Shown here in pieces: positions 26,053 through 34,533 of a DNA stretch of 34,533 bases (position 1 is its first letter; every line of letters begins with the position of its first letter). Below the pieces are notes generated by a model. The model worked only from the letters and a program-made list of their open reading frames with translations. It made no database searches and was not told the origin of the DNA. The position numbers were made by a program, and so were the translations under genes. The stretch is from the NCBI GenBank assembly GCA_949879855.1, contig CATLBX010000006.1, positions 1 to 34,533 of the forward strand, in the 5' to 3' direction. The stretch is from an uncultured Coriobacteriia bacterium (lineage in GTDB: Bacteria > Actinomycetota > Coriobacteriia > Coriobacteriales > QAMH01).

Positions 26053-27288
26053 TTAGATCCCCTTGAAGTCCATGAGAGGCTCGAGGTATTCCGCCTCGAC
26101 GCCCAGGCCATCTGGCGCAATCTGGAAGAGCAGGCCAATCCAGTTCTCGAGCGTGCGGCCGTAAATCACGGCATCGAGCTCGTCGGCAATTACGGCGTCG
26201 ATGGCGTCCTCGACACTCTGCTCGGTGTAGGGCCATGCGCCATCCTCGCCCACGCCGAGCGCATGCTCGATGATGTCGAGGTTGGTCTCGCCATAGAAGA
26301 TGCCCTTGATAAGCGCGGCATAGCCGAGCGCGACATCGAAGGGCACCGAATCGCCCTGGCGAATCTCGACGTAGCGCTTGAGGCGCACGTCGGGCCACAC
26401 CATACTCATGAGGTGCTCGATGTCGTCCTTGGTCATGGGCGCGTCGGCATACGCCTCGGCGGCGGTCATCGTTCCCGTGGAATGCACGTCGGGACGCGTG
26501 ATGAAGATGGGCGGAACGGAGAGCAGCCAATCCGCGTAGGCGGCAAAGCCGAAGCCCTCGTCGAAGAGGCCGGGGATGGCGCCGCAACGCACCGGGTCGA
26601 CCTCGCGCCACACCTTCATGCGACGCAGCGGCGTGGAATTGGGCTCGCCCTCGAAGACCGGCACGTTATCGAGCAGGTACGAGAAGATGGGGCCGAGCAG
26701 CGTGGCGATGCGCAGCTTGCGCACGGCATCGGCCTCGTTCGCGAAGTCGATGGAGACCTGCATGGAGGTGGTCGCACGCATCATGCGCTCGGCGTGCATG
26801 CCGGGCAACTTCGAGAAGTACTCGTCCATGAAGTGATAGCGCGGCTTGGGGATGATGGGCAGATCGGCCGCGTGATTCTTGGGGTCGTAGCCAAGCGGCA
26901 CGAGCGAATAGTCGAAGGGCTTGAGGATCTGCTTCATGCGCAGCGCGAAGTTGTCGTACTCGTTCTCGACACCGGCAAGCGTGAGCATGGGCGAGATGGA
27001 GAGCTCGAGCTGCGCGGCAGGCTCGATGGTCACGTTGGAGTCGAGGCGGAACAGCGAGAGGATGTCACCCTCCTCGTTGCGCACGACCTCGGAGTAGTAC
27101 GGGCTCAGCTGCTCGAGAATGTCGCGCACGCCGAGGCGGCCGTGCTTCTCGATGTAGGGCACGCGATCGCCGTCCTCGTCGAGCACGAACTGCTCAATCT
27201 CGACGCCGATGTAGCCCATGTCGCCGCCCTTGCACCCCGATTCGAGGTACTCGACGATTATCTCGCGGTTATCGAATTGCTCGGTCAT
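26053..27288 (-). CDS. Glutamate-cysteine ligase family (GCS2-type) protein
   Basis: IGVEIEQFVLDEDGDRVPYIEKHGRLGVRDIL; LDSNVTIEPAAQLELSISP; MMRATTSMQVSIDFANEADAVRKLRIATLLGPIFS. Confidence 0.87.
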   Translation of the reverse strand: MTEQFDNREIIVEYLESGCKGGDMGYIGVEIEQFVLDEDGDRVPYIEKHGRLGVRDILEQLSPYYSEVVRNEEGDILSLFRLDSNVTIEPAAQLELSISPMLTLAGVENEYDNFALRMKQILKPFDYSLVPLGYDPKNHAADLPIIPKPRYHFMDEYFSKLPGMHAERMMRATTSMQVSIDFANEADAVRKLRIATLLGPIFSYLLDNVPVFEGEPNSTPLRRMKVWREVDPVRCGAIPGLFDEGFGFAAYADWLLSVPPIFITRPDVHSTGTMTAAEAYADAPMTKDDIEHLMSMVWPDVRLKRYVEIRQGDSVPFDVALGYAALIKGIFYGETNLDIIEHALGVGEDGAWPYTEQSVEDAIDAVIADELDAVIYGRTLENWIGLLFQIAPDGLGVEAEYLEPLMDFKGI

Positions 27289-27346
27289 GACAGCCTCATT
27301 CGCCGGTGTTCCTAGTTAACCCGATATGGTACCGCAACCTGCGAAA

Positions 27347-27438
27347 TGAGACAGCGTCTCAGGCATCTTGCCTCAAACGATGGCCAAAACTGACGAAATG
27401 CCGATGTTTTGAGACAACGTCTCCGGGATGCTGTCTCA
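27347..27438. repeat. Two direct copies of the 29-bp TGAGACA...TGTCTCA repeat, 3' of the LysR gene
   Basis: 27347-27375 tgagacagcgtctcaggcatcttgcctca; 27410-27438 tgagacaacgtctccgggatgctgtctca. Confidence 0.85.
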
Positions 27439-28362
27439 TTCCCCTAGATACCGTGCGACGAGCGGGTTGCTTTTGATAACGGCGCGCAGGTTGTCGATGT
27501 AGGCCGCGAGCAAGCCATCGAGCACGCGTTCCTTGTGGATGAGATAGCCCACGGTCATCGTGATGTCGGTGTCGAGCGGGATGGTGACGATGCCATCTTG
27601 CATCTCGGGCGTGAGGATGCCCGTCGAAAGGGTGTAGCCGTCGAAATCGGTGAGCAGGCTCGTGAGCGTGGCGCGATCCGAGATGCGAATCTTGCGCTTG
27701 TGCGGTACCTCGGAAAGCGGCTCTTCCGAAAAGAAGAACGAGTTTGCGGTGCCTTGCTCGAACGAGTAGCGCGGATAATCCTCGAGCTCGTCGAGCGTGA
27801 GCCTTTCGCTCCCGGCTAATGGATGCTGCTCGCCCACGAAGACGTTGACGGGCGCCTCGAACAGCGGCGTGAACGTGAGCTGCGCATCTTCGAAGGCGTT
27901 TCTGAGCACACGGGCGTTGTTCCGGTCGATATAGAGAATGCCAATGTCCGAGCGGTGCGTGCGGACATCCTCGATAATCTCGCCCGTGGCTGCCTCTCGC
28001 ATGATGAAGTCATACTCTTCGTCATCGCAACTATCCACGGTATCGATGAACGCACGCACGCAAAACGCATAGTGCTGGGTCGAGACCGAAAAGCGCGCCT
28101 CGTGGCTCTTGCTCGCGTAATGCGTTTCGAGCATGTCGGCCTGCTCGACGACCTGGCGTGCGTAGGCGAGGAGCTCGGTTCCCTCGTTCGTCAACGCGAC
28201 GCCACGGTTGGTACGCGAGAAGATCTCGATGCCAAATTCCCGCTCGAGCTCCCTCACCGCGATGGAAAGGTTGGACTGGGAGGCATACATCCTCCGAGCC
28301 GCCGCACTCATGGAGCCGGTTTCGGCGATGGCGATGAGATAGCGAAGTTGCTGCAAGGTCAT
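27436..28362 (-). CDS. LysR family transcriptional regulator
   Basis: MTLQQLRYLIAIAETGSMSAAARRMYASQSNLSIAVRELEREFGIEIFSRTNRGVALTNEG; divergent from the PaaK-like gene. Confidence 0.96.
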   Translation of the reverse strand: MTLQQLRYLIAIAETGSMSAAARRMYASQSNLSIAVRELEREFGIEIFSRTNRGVALTNEGTELLAYARQVVEQADMLETHYASKSHEARFSVSTQHYAFCVRAFIDTVDSCDDEEYDFIMREAATGEIIEDVRTHRSDIGILYIDRNNARVLRNAFEDAQLTFTPLFEAPVNVFVGEQHPLAGSERLTLDELEDYPRYSFEQGTANSFFFSEEPLSEVPHKRKIRISDRATLTSLLTDFDGYTLSTGILTPEMQDGIVTIPLDTDITMTVGYLIHKERVLDGLLAAYIDNLRAVIKSNPLVARYLGE

Positions 28363-28568
28363 GGCAATTCCATAGCTCGTCTGGATGTTCGTTGCATCAT
28401 TGTATTCGGAACCGTTCGATTGTCTATATGGCTAAGCAATCTATTTTATCAATAGCAAGCTGTGAAAACTCCGCATGGACAAAGGTCTAGGCAACGCAGC
28501 AAAAGTCTGGTGAAATAGCGGACGTTCATTTGAAAGCAGGCTGATTGACACGCGAAAGGAGCTTCAGC

Positions 28569-29912
28569 ATGGCAAAGAAGAACGTTCCCTATGATCAAGA
28601 GTATTACGATAAGGAAATCGAGACCATGCCGCGTGAGCAGCTCGAGGAACTGCAGCTCGGATATCTCAAAGACGAGCTGCAGTTCGCCTACGACAACTGT
28701 CCGTATTACAAGCGCGCCTGGGACGAGGCCGGCATCTCCCCCGAGATTGAGAGCCTTGCCGACTTGCAGAAGTTCCCCTTCATCAACAAGCAGACCGAGC
28801 GAGATACGCAGGGTGTCGGCAGCTTCTTCGGCGAGCTCTGCGGCGTGCCCGAAGATGACGTCGTCTACATGGCCACCTCGTCGGGCTCGACCGGCGTTCC
28901 GACGATGAGTCCGTTCACCCAGGGTGACTTCGAGGACTTCATGAAGGCCGAGAGCCGCCTGTTCTGGCAGGCGGGCATGCGTCCCAACGACCGCTACCTG
29001 CACGGCATGAACTTCGCGCTCTACGTCGGCGGCCCCTGCGTCATCGGCGCCCAGGAACTCGGCGCGCTCGGCATCTGGGTCGGTGCGGTCCCGAGCGATC
29101 GCTTGCTGTGGGCGATGAAGCAGTACCAGCCCACCTTCTTCTGGTCGTCGCCCTCGTATGCATGGCAGCTCGGCCAGAAGGCCATCGAGAAAGGCTATGA
29201 TCCCAAGACGGACTTCGCATCGCTCAAGCACATCATCATCTCGGGTGAGCCCGGCGGCTCCATCGAGTCGACGCGCAAGGCCATCGAGGAGATTTGGGAC
29301 GCGAGCGTCTACGACTTCTTCGGCCTGTCCGATATCTACGGCGCCTGCGCGGCCATGTGCGATGCCAAGGACGGCCTGCACATCATCGAGGACCAGATTC
29401 TCGTCGAGGTCGTCGACCCTGCCACGGGCGAGGTCCTGCCCGATGGCGAGCGCGGCGAGATCGTCTACACGACGCTCAAGAAGCGCGCGCGCCCGATGAT
29501 TCGCTTCCGCAGCGGCGACATCGGCCACGTCAACCGCGAGACCTGCGAGTGCGGTCGCACCATGACCCGCATCTACATCCAGGGCCGCAAGGACGAGATG
29601 TTCATCGTGAGCGCGGTCAACGTGTTCCCGAGCGACATCGAGTACATCGTGCGCAACGACAAGGGCCTGTCCGGCGAATATCTCATCCGCGTCTACGACG
29701 AGAACTTCACGACGCGCTACGAGGTTTCCGTCGAGCGTGCGTTTGGCTCCGATGAGGCGTACGATGAAATCGCCAAGCGCGTCGAGAACGAGCTCAAGAC
29801 GCACACCGGCGTACGTCCGGCCAAGGTGCTCGTATTCGACACCGACAAGCTGGGCACTTCGAGCGAGCACAAGGCAAAGCGCTTCATCGACGAGCGCGAC
29901 CAGGACGCGTAG
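28569..29912 (+). CDS. Phenylacetate-CoA ligase family (PaaK-like, AMP-forming) protein
   Basis: MAKKNVPYDQEYYDKEIETM...LQFAYDNCPYYKRAWDEAGI; YMATSSGSTGVPT; FGLSDIYGACAAMCDAKDGLHIIEDQILVEVVDP; GRKDEMFIVSAVNVFPSDIE. Confidence 0.93.
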   Translation: MAKKNVPYDQEYYDKEIETMPREQLEELQLGYLKDELQFAYDNCPYYKRAWDEAGISPEIESLADLQKFPFINKQTERDTQGVGSFFGELCGVPEDDVVYMATSSGSTGVPTMSPFTQGDFEDFMKAESRLFWQAGMRPNDRYLHGMNFALYVGGPCVIGAQELGALGIWVGAVPSDRLLWAMKQYQPTFFWSSPSYAWQLGQKAIEKGYDPKTDFASLKHIIISGEPGGSIESTRKAIEEIWDASVYDFFGLSDIYGACAAMCDAKDGLHIIEDQILVEVVDPATGEVLPDGERGEIVYTTLKKRARPMIRFRSGDIGHVNRETCECGRTMTRIYIQGRKDEMFIVSAVNVFPSDIEYIVRNDKGLSGEYLIRVYDENFTTRYEVSVERAFGSDEAYDEIAKRVENELKTHTGVRPAKVLVFDTDKLGTSSEHKAKRFIDERDQDA

Positions 29913-29929
29913 GAAGGCAAGGGATTACC

Positions 29930-30583
29930 ATGACCAAGAAATTCGCCATCTCCGGACAGCACTACCTGTTCGATGTTCAGTCCTTCGCGGCCCTCGTCCT
30001 CGCTCTCGGCGGCGATGATTACGAGTACGCACTGCGTGACCGCACGACCAAGCGCGTCATCGAAGACGTCGCAAGCGGCGAAAGCGAAATCGGCGTGCTT
30101 GTCGAGACCACGCGCTCGGCGTCGGGTCTTGAAGAGGCCTTCGCGCAAGCAGGCGTGGAGTTCGTCGAGCTCATCGAGTCAACGCCGCGCGTCGCGTTAC
30201 CGAAGAGCCATCCGTTCGTGAACGCCGAATCGCTCACGCTCGACCAGCTCGAGGACTTCCCGTACATCTACTTCGAGCAGGAAGAGGATGCCCCGGTCTG
30301 CTTTGCCGAAGAGGCGCTTGCAGACGAAGCGCGCCGCAAGAGCATTGCCTGCACGGACCGCGCATCGCTTTCCGAGCTCATCGTCGCGCTCAACGGCTAC
30401 ACGGTGACGAGCGGCATTCTCGTTGGCATCTCCGATGGGTCATCCTTGGCCACGGTGCGTCTCGACACGGATGTGACACTGCACCTGGGCTACATCGTCA
30501 AGAAGGGCGCGAAGCTTTCCGATACGGCCAAGAAGTTCGTCGAAAAACTCGAGGGCAACCTCAAGAAGTACGCGAAGTTCTAA
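29930..30583 (+). CDS. Stand-alone LysR effector (substrate)-binding domain protein lacking HTH
   Basis: Aligns by eye with the C-terminal two-thirds of the LysR at 27436-28362: KKFAISGQHYLFDVQSFAALV vs ARFSVSTQHYAFCVRAFIDTV; LTLDQLEDFPYIYFEQ vs LTLDELEDYPRYSFEQ; DRASLSELIVALNGYTVTSGIL vs DRATLTSLLTDFDGYTLSTGIL. Confidence 0.85.
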   Translation: MTKKFAISGQHYLFDVQSFAALVLALGGDDYEYALRDRTTKRVIEDVASGESEIGVLVETTRSASGLEEAFAQAGVEFVELIESTPRVALPKSHPFVNAESLTLDQLEDFPYIYFEQEEDAPVCFAEEALADEARRKSIACTDRASLSELIVALNGYTVTSGILVGISDGSSLATVRLDTDVTLHLGYIVKKGAKLSDTAKKFVEKLEGNLKKYAKF

Positions 30584-30616
30584 AGACGCGGCTCATTGAC
30601 TCGGCAGTTGCGTATA

Positions 30617-30644
30617 GGGCGGTCCACATGGGCCGCCCCCTTTT
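30617..30644 (+). terminator. Rho-independent terminator
   Basis: gggcggtcc-acat-gggccgccc followed by cctttt; 3' of the ligase/LysR-domain gene pair. Confidence 0.8.
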
Positions 30645-30734
30645 GTTGAAAGAGACAAGACTCATAATCGAGCATCGATAAAATGGCCCTGTTCTTGCTG
30701 ATAACGGCAAAAACACTCGCCGGCAAGCAAGACA

Positions 30735-32981
30735 TTACTTCCGTGCGTTGAGGGCGACGGCATCGAAGCGGACGGTCTCGGTGCTCGGGACGGTCTCGAC
30801 GACGGTGCTCGACGTGAATCCGCGGTCGGCCTCGACCTCGTAGGACTCCACGAGCTCGATGTCGGTAAAGCCCGCCGCCTCCATCTGGCTGCGTAGCAGG
30901 TCTTCGGGGCGTGCGGCTTGGATGCTGTTGCCGATGCTACGCGCCTTCTCTACCACCGCCTCGTCGCGCGGCACGTCCGAGACGATCGTCTCGCAGATGA
31001 GCAGGCCGCCCGGCTTGAGCACGCGATAGAACTCCTCGAGTGCCTTGCCCTGGTCGTAGAGCAGGGTCATCACGTTGTTGATGTAGACGACATCGACCGT
31101 CCCCTCGCCGATGCCGGCCTCCATGAGGTCTTCGGGATAGGCGACCTTGAAGTCCATGTTGTTGGCCTTGAGGTTGTTCTTGCGCCAGGCGCGCTCGGAA
31201 TCCTCAATGGCCTCGGCGATGTAGCTCGGCGACCAATCCACGCCGATGACGCGACCCGTGCCGCCCACCTTCGCGCTGAACTTGAAACAACCCTTGCCGC
31301 GCCTGCATGCCACGTCGAGGACGGTCTTGCCCTTGAGAGCGGCCGCATCGGGCAGCGTCATCTTGCTCATGGACGCAAAGCCATATTCGAACTGCTTGCC
31401 GCCGTAGTACTCCCCGATCGTCTGACCGCCATCGGCCACCGTCTCGCCAGGCCGCACCGCCTCCTCGGCATTGATGTCGAGGGTGCGCACGCGCTCGGAC
31501 AGACTGCGGCGATGCTCGTCGACCTGCAGCTCGTCGTTGTGCGCGTAGTAAGCCTCGTTACCGTAATGGGCGATGAACTGCGTGGTCGTCTGGCGCGTCG
31601 TGAGCTCGGCCACCATGACGAGCATCTCGCGCCCATTGCCCCAGGCCTCCTCGAGGAACTTGAAGGCGTTGGTCATCTGGCCGTCGGCCGTCTTGACGAG
31701 CGGGTCGATCGCGTTGACCTCCTCACGGTACGCGTCGCTGATGGTCGCGAAGGCCTCCTCGCCTATCACCGTGCCGGCGAGCCTGCATTGCTCCATGAGA
31801 CGCTTGAGCTTGGCGATGACGAGACCTTCCTTGCGCTCGTAGCTGGGCTTGGCCGTGCCGGACGCGATCTTGCGGGCCAGCGCCTGTTCGCGTGAGCCCG
31901 TGACGATGCCGACGGTCTCGTCGATAGACGCGCCGTCGAGCAGCGCGGGCTTCGCGTCGCGCAGGATGTCGCGCAGCGAGATGACGACCTCCTCCTGTTC
32001 GAGGGCGTGGGCGCAGGCATTGGCGACCGCGTCGAGCATGAGGCCGAGCAGGGCCACGCGCTCGTCGAACTCGGCGCCACGGGCGCGGTTGATGATGTCG
32101 AGTCCCGCCTCGCCGGAGAGGATGCTCATGATCTGGTAGTCGGAGCGGTACTTGTCGAAGAGGTTGTAGTACACCGAAAAGCTGTCGGCGATGTCGTCGT
32201 CGCGCAGGAACTGTCCGATGAGGTCGCGGCTAATGGGCTTACCCATCTCCTCGTAGAGCGCGATGGCCTCGGCCAGGTCCTCCCAACCGCGGGCGGTGAC
32301 GAAGCTCTTGCCACCACCGGGCTTGGACTGCACGAGGTAGAAGCAATCGGGCTTGGCCTCGAGGAAGGTCGTGACCGCCGGATGGATGCCCTTTTGCGTG
32401 GCATAGCGCTTCCACGCGGCATATTCGGGTTCCACCTCGATCTCGCGCAGGCGGTCGAGCGTGACGATGTCGAACTCGTGCACCGACTTGTTGTACTCGG
32501 GCGGGTTGCCCGCGCACACGATGATCCAGTCATGGGGAATGCGATGGCGGCCGAAGGTCTTGAACTGCAGGAACTGGAGCATGGACGGGTAGAGCGTCTC
32601 GGAAACGCAGTTGATTTCGTCGAGGAAGAGGATGCCGGCACGCAGCCCCGTCTCACCCATGTAGTCGTAGATGGACGAGACGATCTCGCTCATCGTGTAC
32701 TCGGAGGAGTCGTACTCGAAACCCTCGAACTCGTTGTGCACGATGCGCGGCAGGCCAAGAGCGCTCTGACGCGTGTGATGCGTCATCGAGTACGAGACGA
32801 TGCCAATCTGCAGCTCCTGGGCAATCTGCTCCATGATGGCGGTCTTGCCGATGCCCGGCGCGCCGATGAGGAAGATCGGGCGCTGGCGTGCGGGGTTGAT
32901 CTTGTACATCCCCGCATCGTCCTTGAGGAGGTAGGCCTCGACGGAGTCCTTGATCTGTTCCTTTGCGTCGGCAATGTTCAT
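30735..32981 (-). CDS. MoxR-type AAA ATPase fused to C-terminal SAM-dependent methyltransferase
   Basis: N-terminal RPIFLIGAPGIGKTAIMEQIAQEL, GILFLDEINCVSETLYPSMLQFLQ, WIIVCAGNPPEYNKSVHEFDIVTLDRLREIEVEP; C-terminal LKGKTVLDVACRRGKGCFKFSAKVGGTGRVIGVDWSPSYIAEA...VDVVYINNVMTLLYDQGKALEEFYRVLKPGGLLICETIVSD. Confidence 0.88.
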   Translation of the reverse strand: MNIADAKEQIKDSVEAYLLKDDAGMYKINPARQRPIFLIGAPGIGKTAIMEQIAQELQIGIVSYSMTHHTRQSALGLPRIVHNEFEGFEYDSSEYTMSEIVSSIYDYMGETGLRAGILFLDEINCVSETLYPSMLQFLQFKTFGRHRIPHDWIIVCAGNPPEYNKSVHEFDIVTLDRLREIEVEPEYAAWKRYATQKGIHPAVTTFLEAKPDCFYLVQSKPGGGKSFVTARGWEDLAEAIALYEEMGKPISRDLIGQFLRDDDIADSFSVYYNLFDKYRSDYQIMSILSGEAGLDIINRARGAEFDERVALLGLMLDAVANACAHALEQEEVVISLRDILRDAKPALLDGASIDETVGIVTGSREQALARKIASGTAKPSYERKEGLVIAKLKRLMEQCRLAGTVIGEEAFATISDAYREEVNAIDPLVKTADGQMTNAFKFLEEAWGNGREMLVMVAELTTRQTTTQFIAHYGNEAYYAHNDELQVDEHRRSLSERVRTLDINAEEAVRPGETVADGGQTIGEYYGGKQFEYGFASMSKMTLPDAAALKGKTVLDVACRRGKGCFKFSAKVGGTGRVIGVDWSPSYIAEAIEDSERAWRKNNLKANNMDFKVAYPEDLMEAGIGEGTVDVVYINNVMTLLYDQGKALEEFYRVLKPGGLLICETIVSDVPRDEAVVEKARSIGNSIQAARPEDLLRSQMEAAGFTDIELVESYEVEADRGFTSSTVVETVPSTETVRFDAVALNARK

Positions 32982-33008
32982 GGCCCTGATCCTTTCTTCG
33001 AGACCGTC

Positions 33009-34533
33009 TTATCGCGTATGGGCGCGCTCGGCGCTCTTGAACCGGTTGATGCCATCCTCGTCGATGACCACGCGCATGGCCCACGGCGGCACGTTGGGAA
33101 GATGCGTCTCGCCGTTGTCGATGAAGACGAACGCCACATCGTAGGGCGGCATCTTGTCCGGGTAATAGCCCAGGCCGTCCGTGAAGTACAGCAATCCCTG
33201 CAGGTTCTCGAGCTCGCCGCGGTCCTGCAGGTCGGACACGTAATCGAACACGGGCCTGAAGTCGGTGCCGCCAAACCCGCGCACGTAGAAGCTGGCGAGG
33301 TAATCCTTGAGCTGGCCAGGGCTCGTGATTTTGGTATCGGACTGCACCTTCGCATCGCATTGGATGATGTGGATGTTCACCTTGCTGCCGAATTCCTCGG
33401 ACTGCATGAGGATGTCGAAGGTATGCTCGATGAAGCGCTTGCACAGCTGCCCGCTCACGGATTCGGACGTGTCGATGGCGATGACGAAGTCGCGCACCGT
33501 CTTGGTCTCCTTGTACTCGAGCGGCTCGACGAGCGGCATGTTGCCGTAGAGCTCGAGACCATAGGTGTAGAAGATGTAGTCGAACTCGTCATCGTTGATG
33601 CGCATGTCCTCGGACACCGTGGCAAAGCGCCGCAGAAAGTCGCTGTAATCGTAGGTCTTGCGGTTGGCGATGGCGAGGCTCGAGATCAGGTCGCGCGCCT
33701 CGTCGCCCCATTCCTTGGAGAAGGTCTCGAGGTTCATCTCGATCTGGCGACTGATCTCCTCCCACTCCTTCTCCTCGCGAGCGGTTTCGTCGTTGACCTG
33801 CTCTTCGACGTCATTTTCGCTGCTCGTACCTTCGAGCTCGTCGTTGGCCGTGTCGAGCCCCGCGCCATCGACGTTGCTGCTCGCATCCTCGCCCTCGTCG
33901 TCTTCGGATGCCTGCTCGTCATCACCGTCGTCCGATCCCTCCTCCATCTTCTGGTCGGAGGAATCGCTTTGGCTCACGTCCATCTCGCTTGTCGATTGCA
34001 GGTCCTGGGCGCTCGTGTCCGCCGATTCCCCGGCGCTCTCGTCCTCCTCGCCGATCTCCTCGATGTCGCCGGGCTTCTCCTCACCCTCCTGGTCGTTGAA
34101 GGCCGGCCAGGATTCGTGGTTGTCGCGCTCGAACAGCGCCTGCATTTCGACGATGTTGCTCTTCGAGTAGTTGAAGTAGGTGGCCCCCTCGGGGTTCTTC
34201 ATGATGCGGTCGAAGAGGTGGTAGAGCTTGGCCGGCATGAACGCTCCGACCGTCTGCTTGATCTGCGAGAGATAGTGCTCGCGGTCGGCATCTGCTTCGC
34301 TCGTGAAACGCGTCGCGCACATCTCCATGGCGACGCTCTCGACAATGACGTCGCATGCTAGCGACCATGCCTCGCGATTGGCAAGGTGGTCGCGGTCGTA
34401 GGGATGACGGAAGATGCAGTGCAGGACGAGGTGCAGGTAGTCGCGCACCGTCTCGTCGAAGGACTCCTCGAAGCGCGCGAGCACACTATAGGGCTCGAAG
34501 TAGATGTTCTTTCCGTCCGTCGAAAGCGGATAG
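33009..34533 (-). CDS. VWA-like/DUF2201-type metallopeptidase-like protein (partial, N-terminus beyond right edge)
   Basis: DFVIAIDTSESVSGQLCKRFIEHTFDIL; GFGGTDFRPVFDYV; LLYFTDGLGYYPDKMPPYDVAFVF; frame stays open to the edge (...YPLSTDGKNIYFEPYSVLARFEESF), so the 34484 start in the ORF track is probably internal. Confidence 0.85.
   Translation of the reverse strand, partial: YPLSTDGKNIYFEPYSVLARFEESFDETVRDYLHLVLHCIFRHPYDRDHLANREAWSLACDVIVESVAMEMCATRFTSEADADREHYLSQIKQTVGAFMPAKLYHLFDRIMKNPEGATYFNYSKSNIVEMQALFERDNHESWPAFNDQEGEEKPGDIEEIGEEDESAGESADTSAQDLQSTSEMDVSQSDSSDQKMEEGSDDGDDEQASEDDEGEDASSNVDGAGLDTANDELEGTSSENDVEEQVNDETAREEKEWEEISRQIEMNLETFSKEWGDEARDLISSLAIANRKTYDYSDFLRRFATVSEDMRINDDEFDYIFYTYGLELYGNMPLVEPLEYKETKTVRDFVIAIDTSESVSGQLCKRFIEHTFDILMQSEEFGSKVNIHIIQCDAKVQSDTKITSPGQLKDYLASFYVRGFGGTDFRPVFDYVSDLQDRGELENLQGLLYFTDGLGYYPDKMPPYDVAFVFIDNGETHLPNVPPWAMRVVIDEDGINRFKSAERAHTR

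Noticed and set aside
23613-26066. 817-aa + strand ORF
   Set aside because: Antisense shadow of proB and obgE, both unmistakable on the minus strand.
28449-29870. 473-aa minus ORF
   Set aside because: Antisense to the clear PaaK-like ligase.
32007-34361. 784-aa + strand ORF
   Set aside because: Antisense shadow of the MoxR-fusion and VWA genes.

Overview
High-GC bacterial chromosome window whose gene content suggests an actinobacterium of the Coriobacteriia type (taxonomy is inference). Most genes are on the minus strand. The conserved backbone is dnaK (partial), infC-rpmI-rplT with a leader attenuator, a packed gapA / rsmI-metG-tatD-flavodoxin-rsmA-GT2 block, and GCS2-obgE-proB. LysR / phenylacetate-CoA-ligase-like genes and a MoxR-AAA / VWA module (partial at the right edge) follow. 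Two AT-rich accessory islands interrupt this backbone (about 3.1-4.9 kb and 17.9-23.5 kb). Main candidates for something new: (1) a compact radical-SAM/SPASM RiPP-like cassette (20.4-23.4 kb) with a six-Cys precursor-like peptide, an unannotated 37-aa double-CxxC mini-protein, a 161-aa unknown protein and a divergent XRE regulator beside a perfect 15-5-15 palindrome; (2) two paralogous AAA ATPases with putative C-terminal winged helices, each directly preceded by its own helically phased array of short repeats (TTGATT x7 and TATTA x6, both spaced 9-10 bp); (3) a MoxR-type ATPase fused in one ORF to a SAM methyltransferase, next to a VWA protein; (4) an HTH-less LysR effector-domain protein in a + strand pair with a PaaK-like ligase and facing a full-length LysR paralog; (5) a TGAGACAA-N13-TTGTCTCA 29-bp repeat family at the 3' ends of genes. 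All calls come from reading the sequence and the supplied ORF track; no searches were run.
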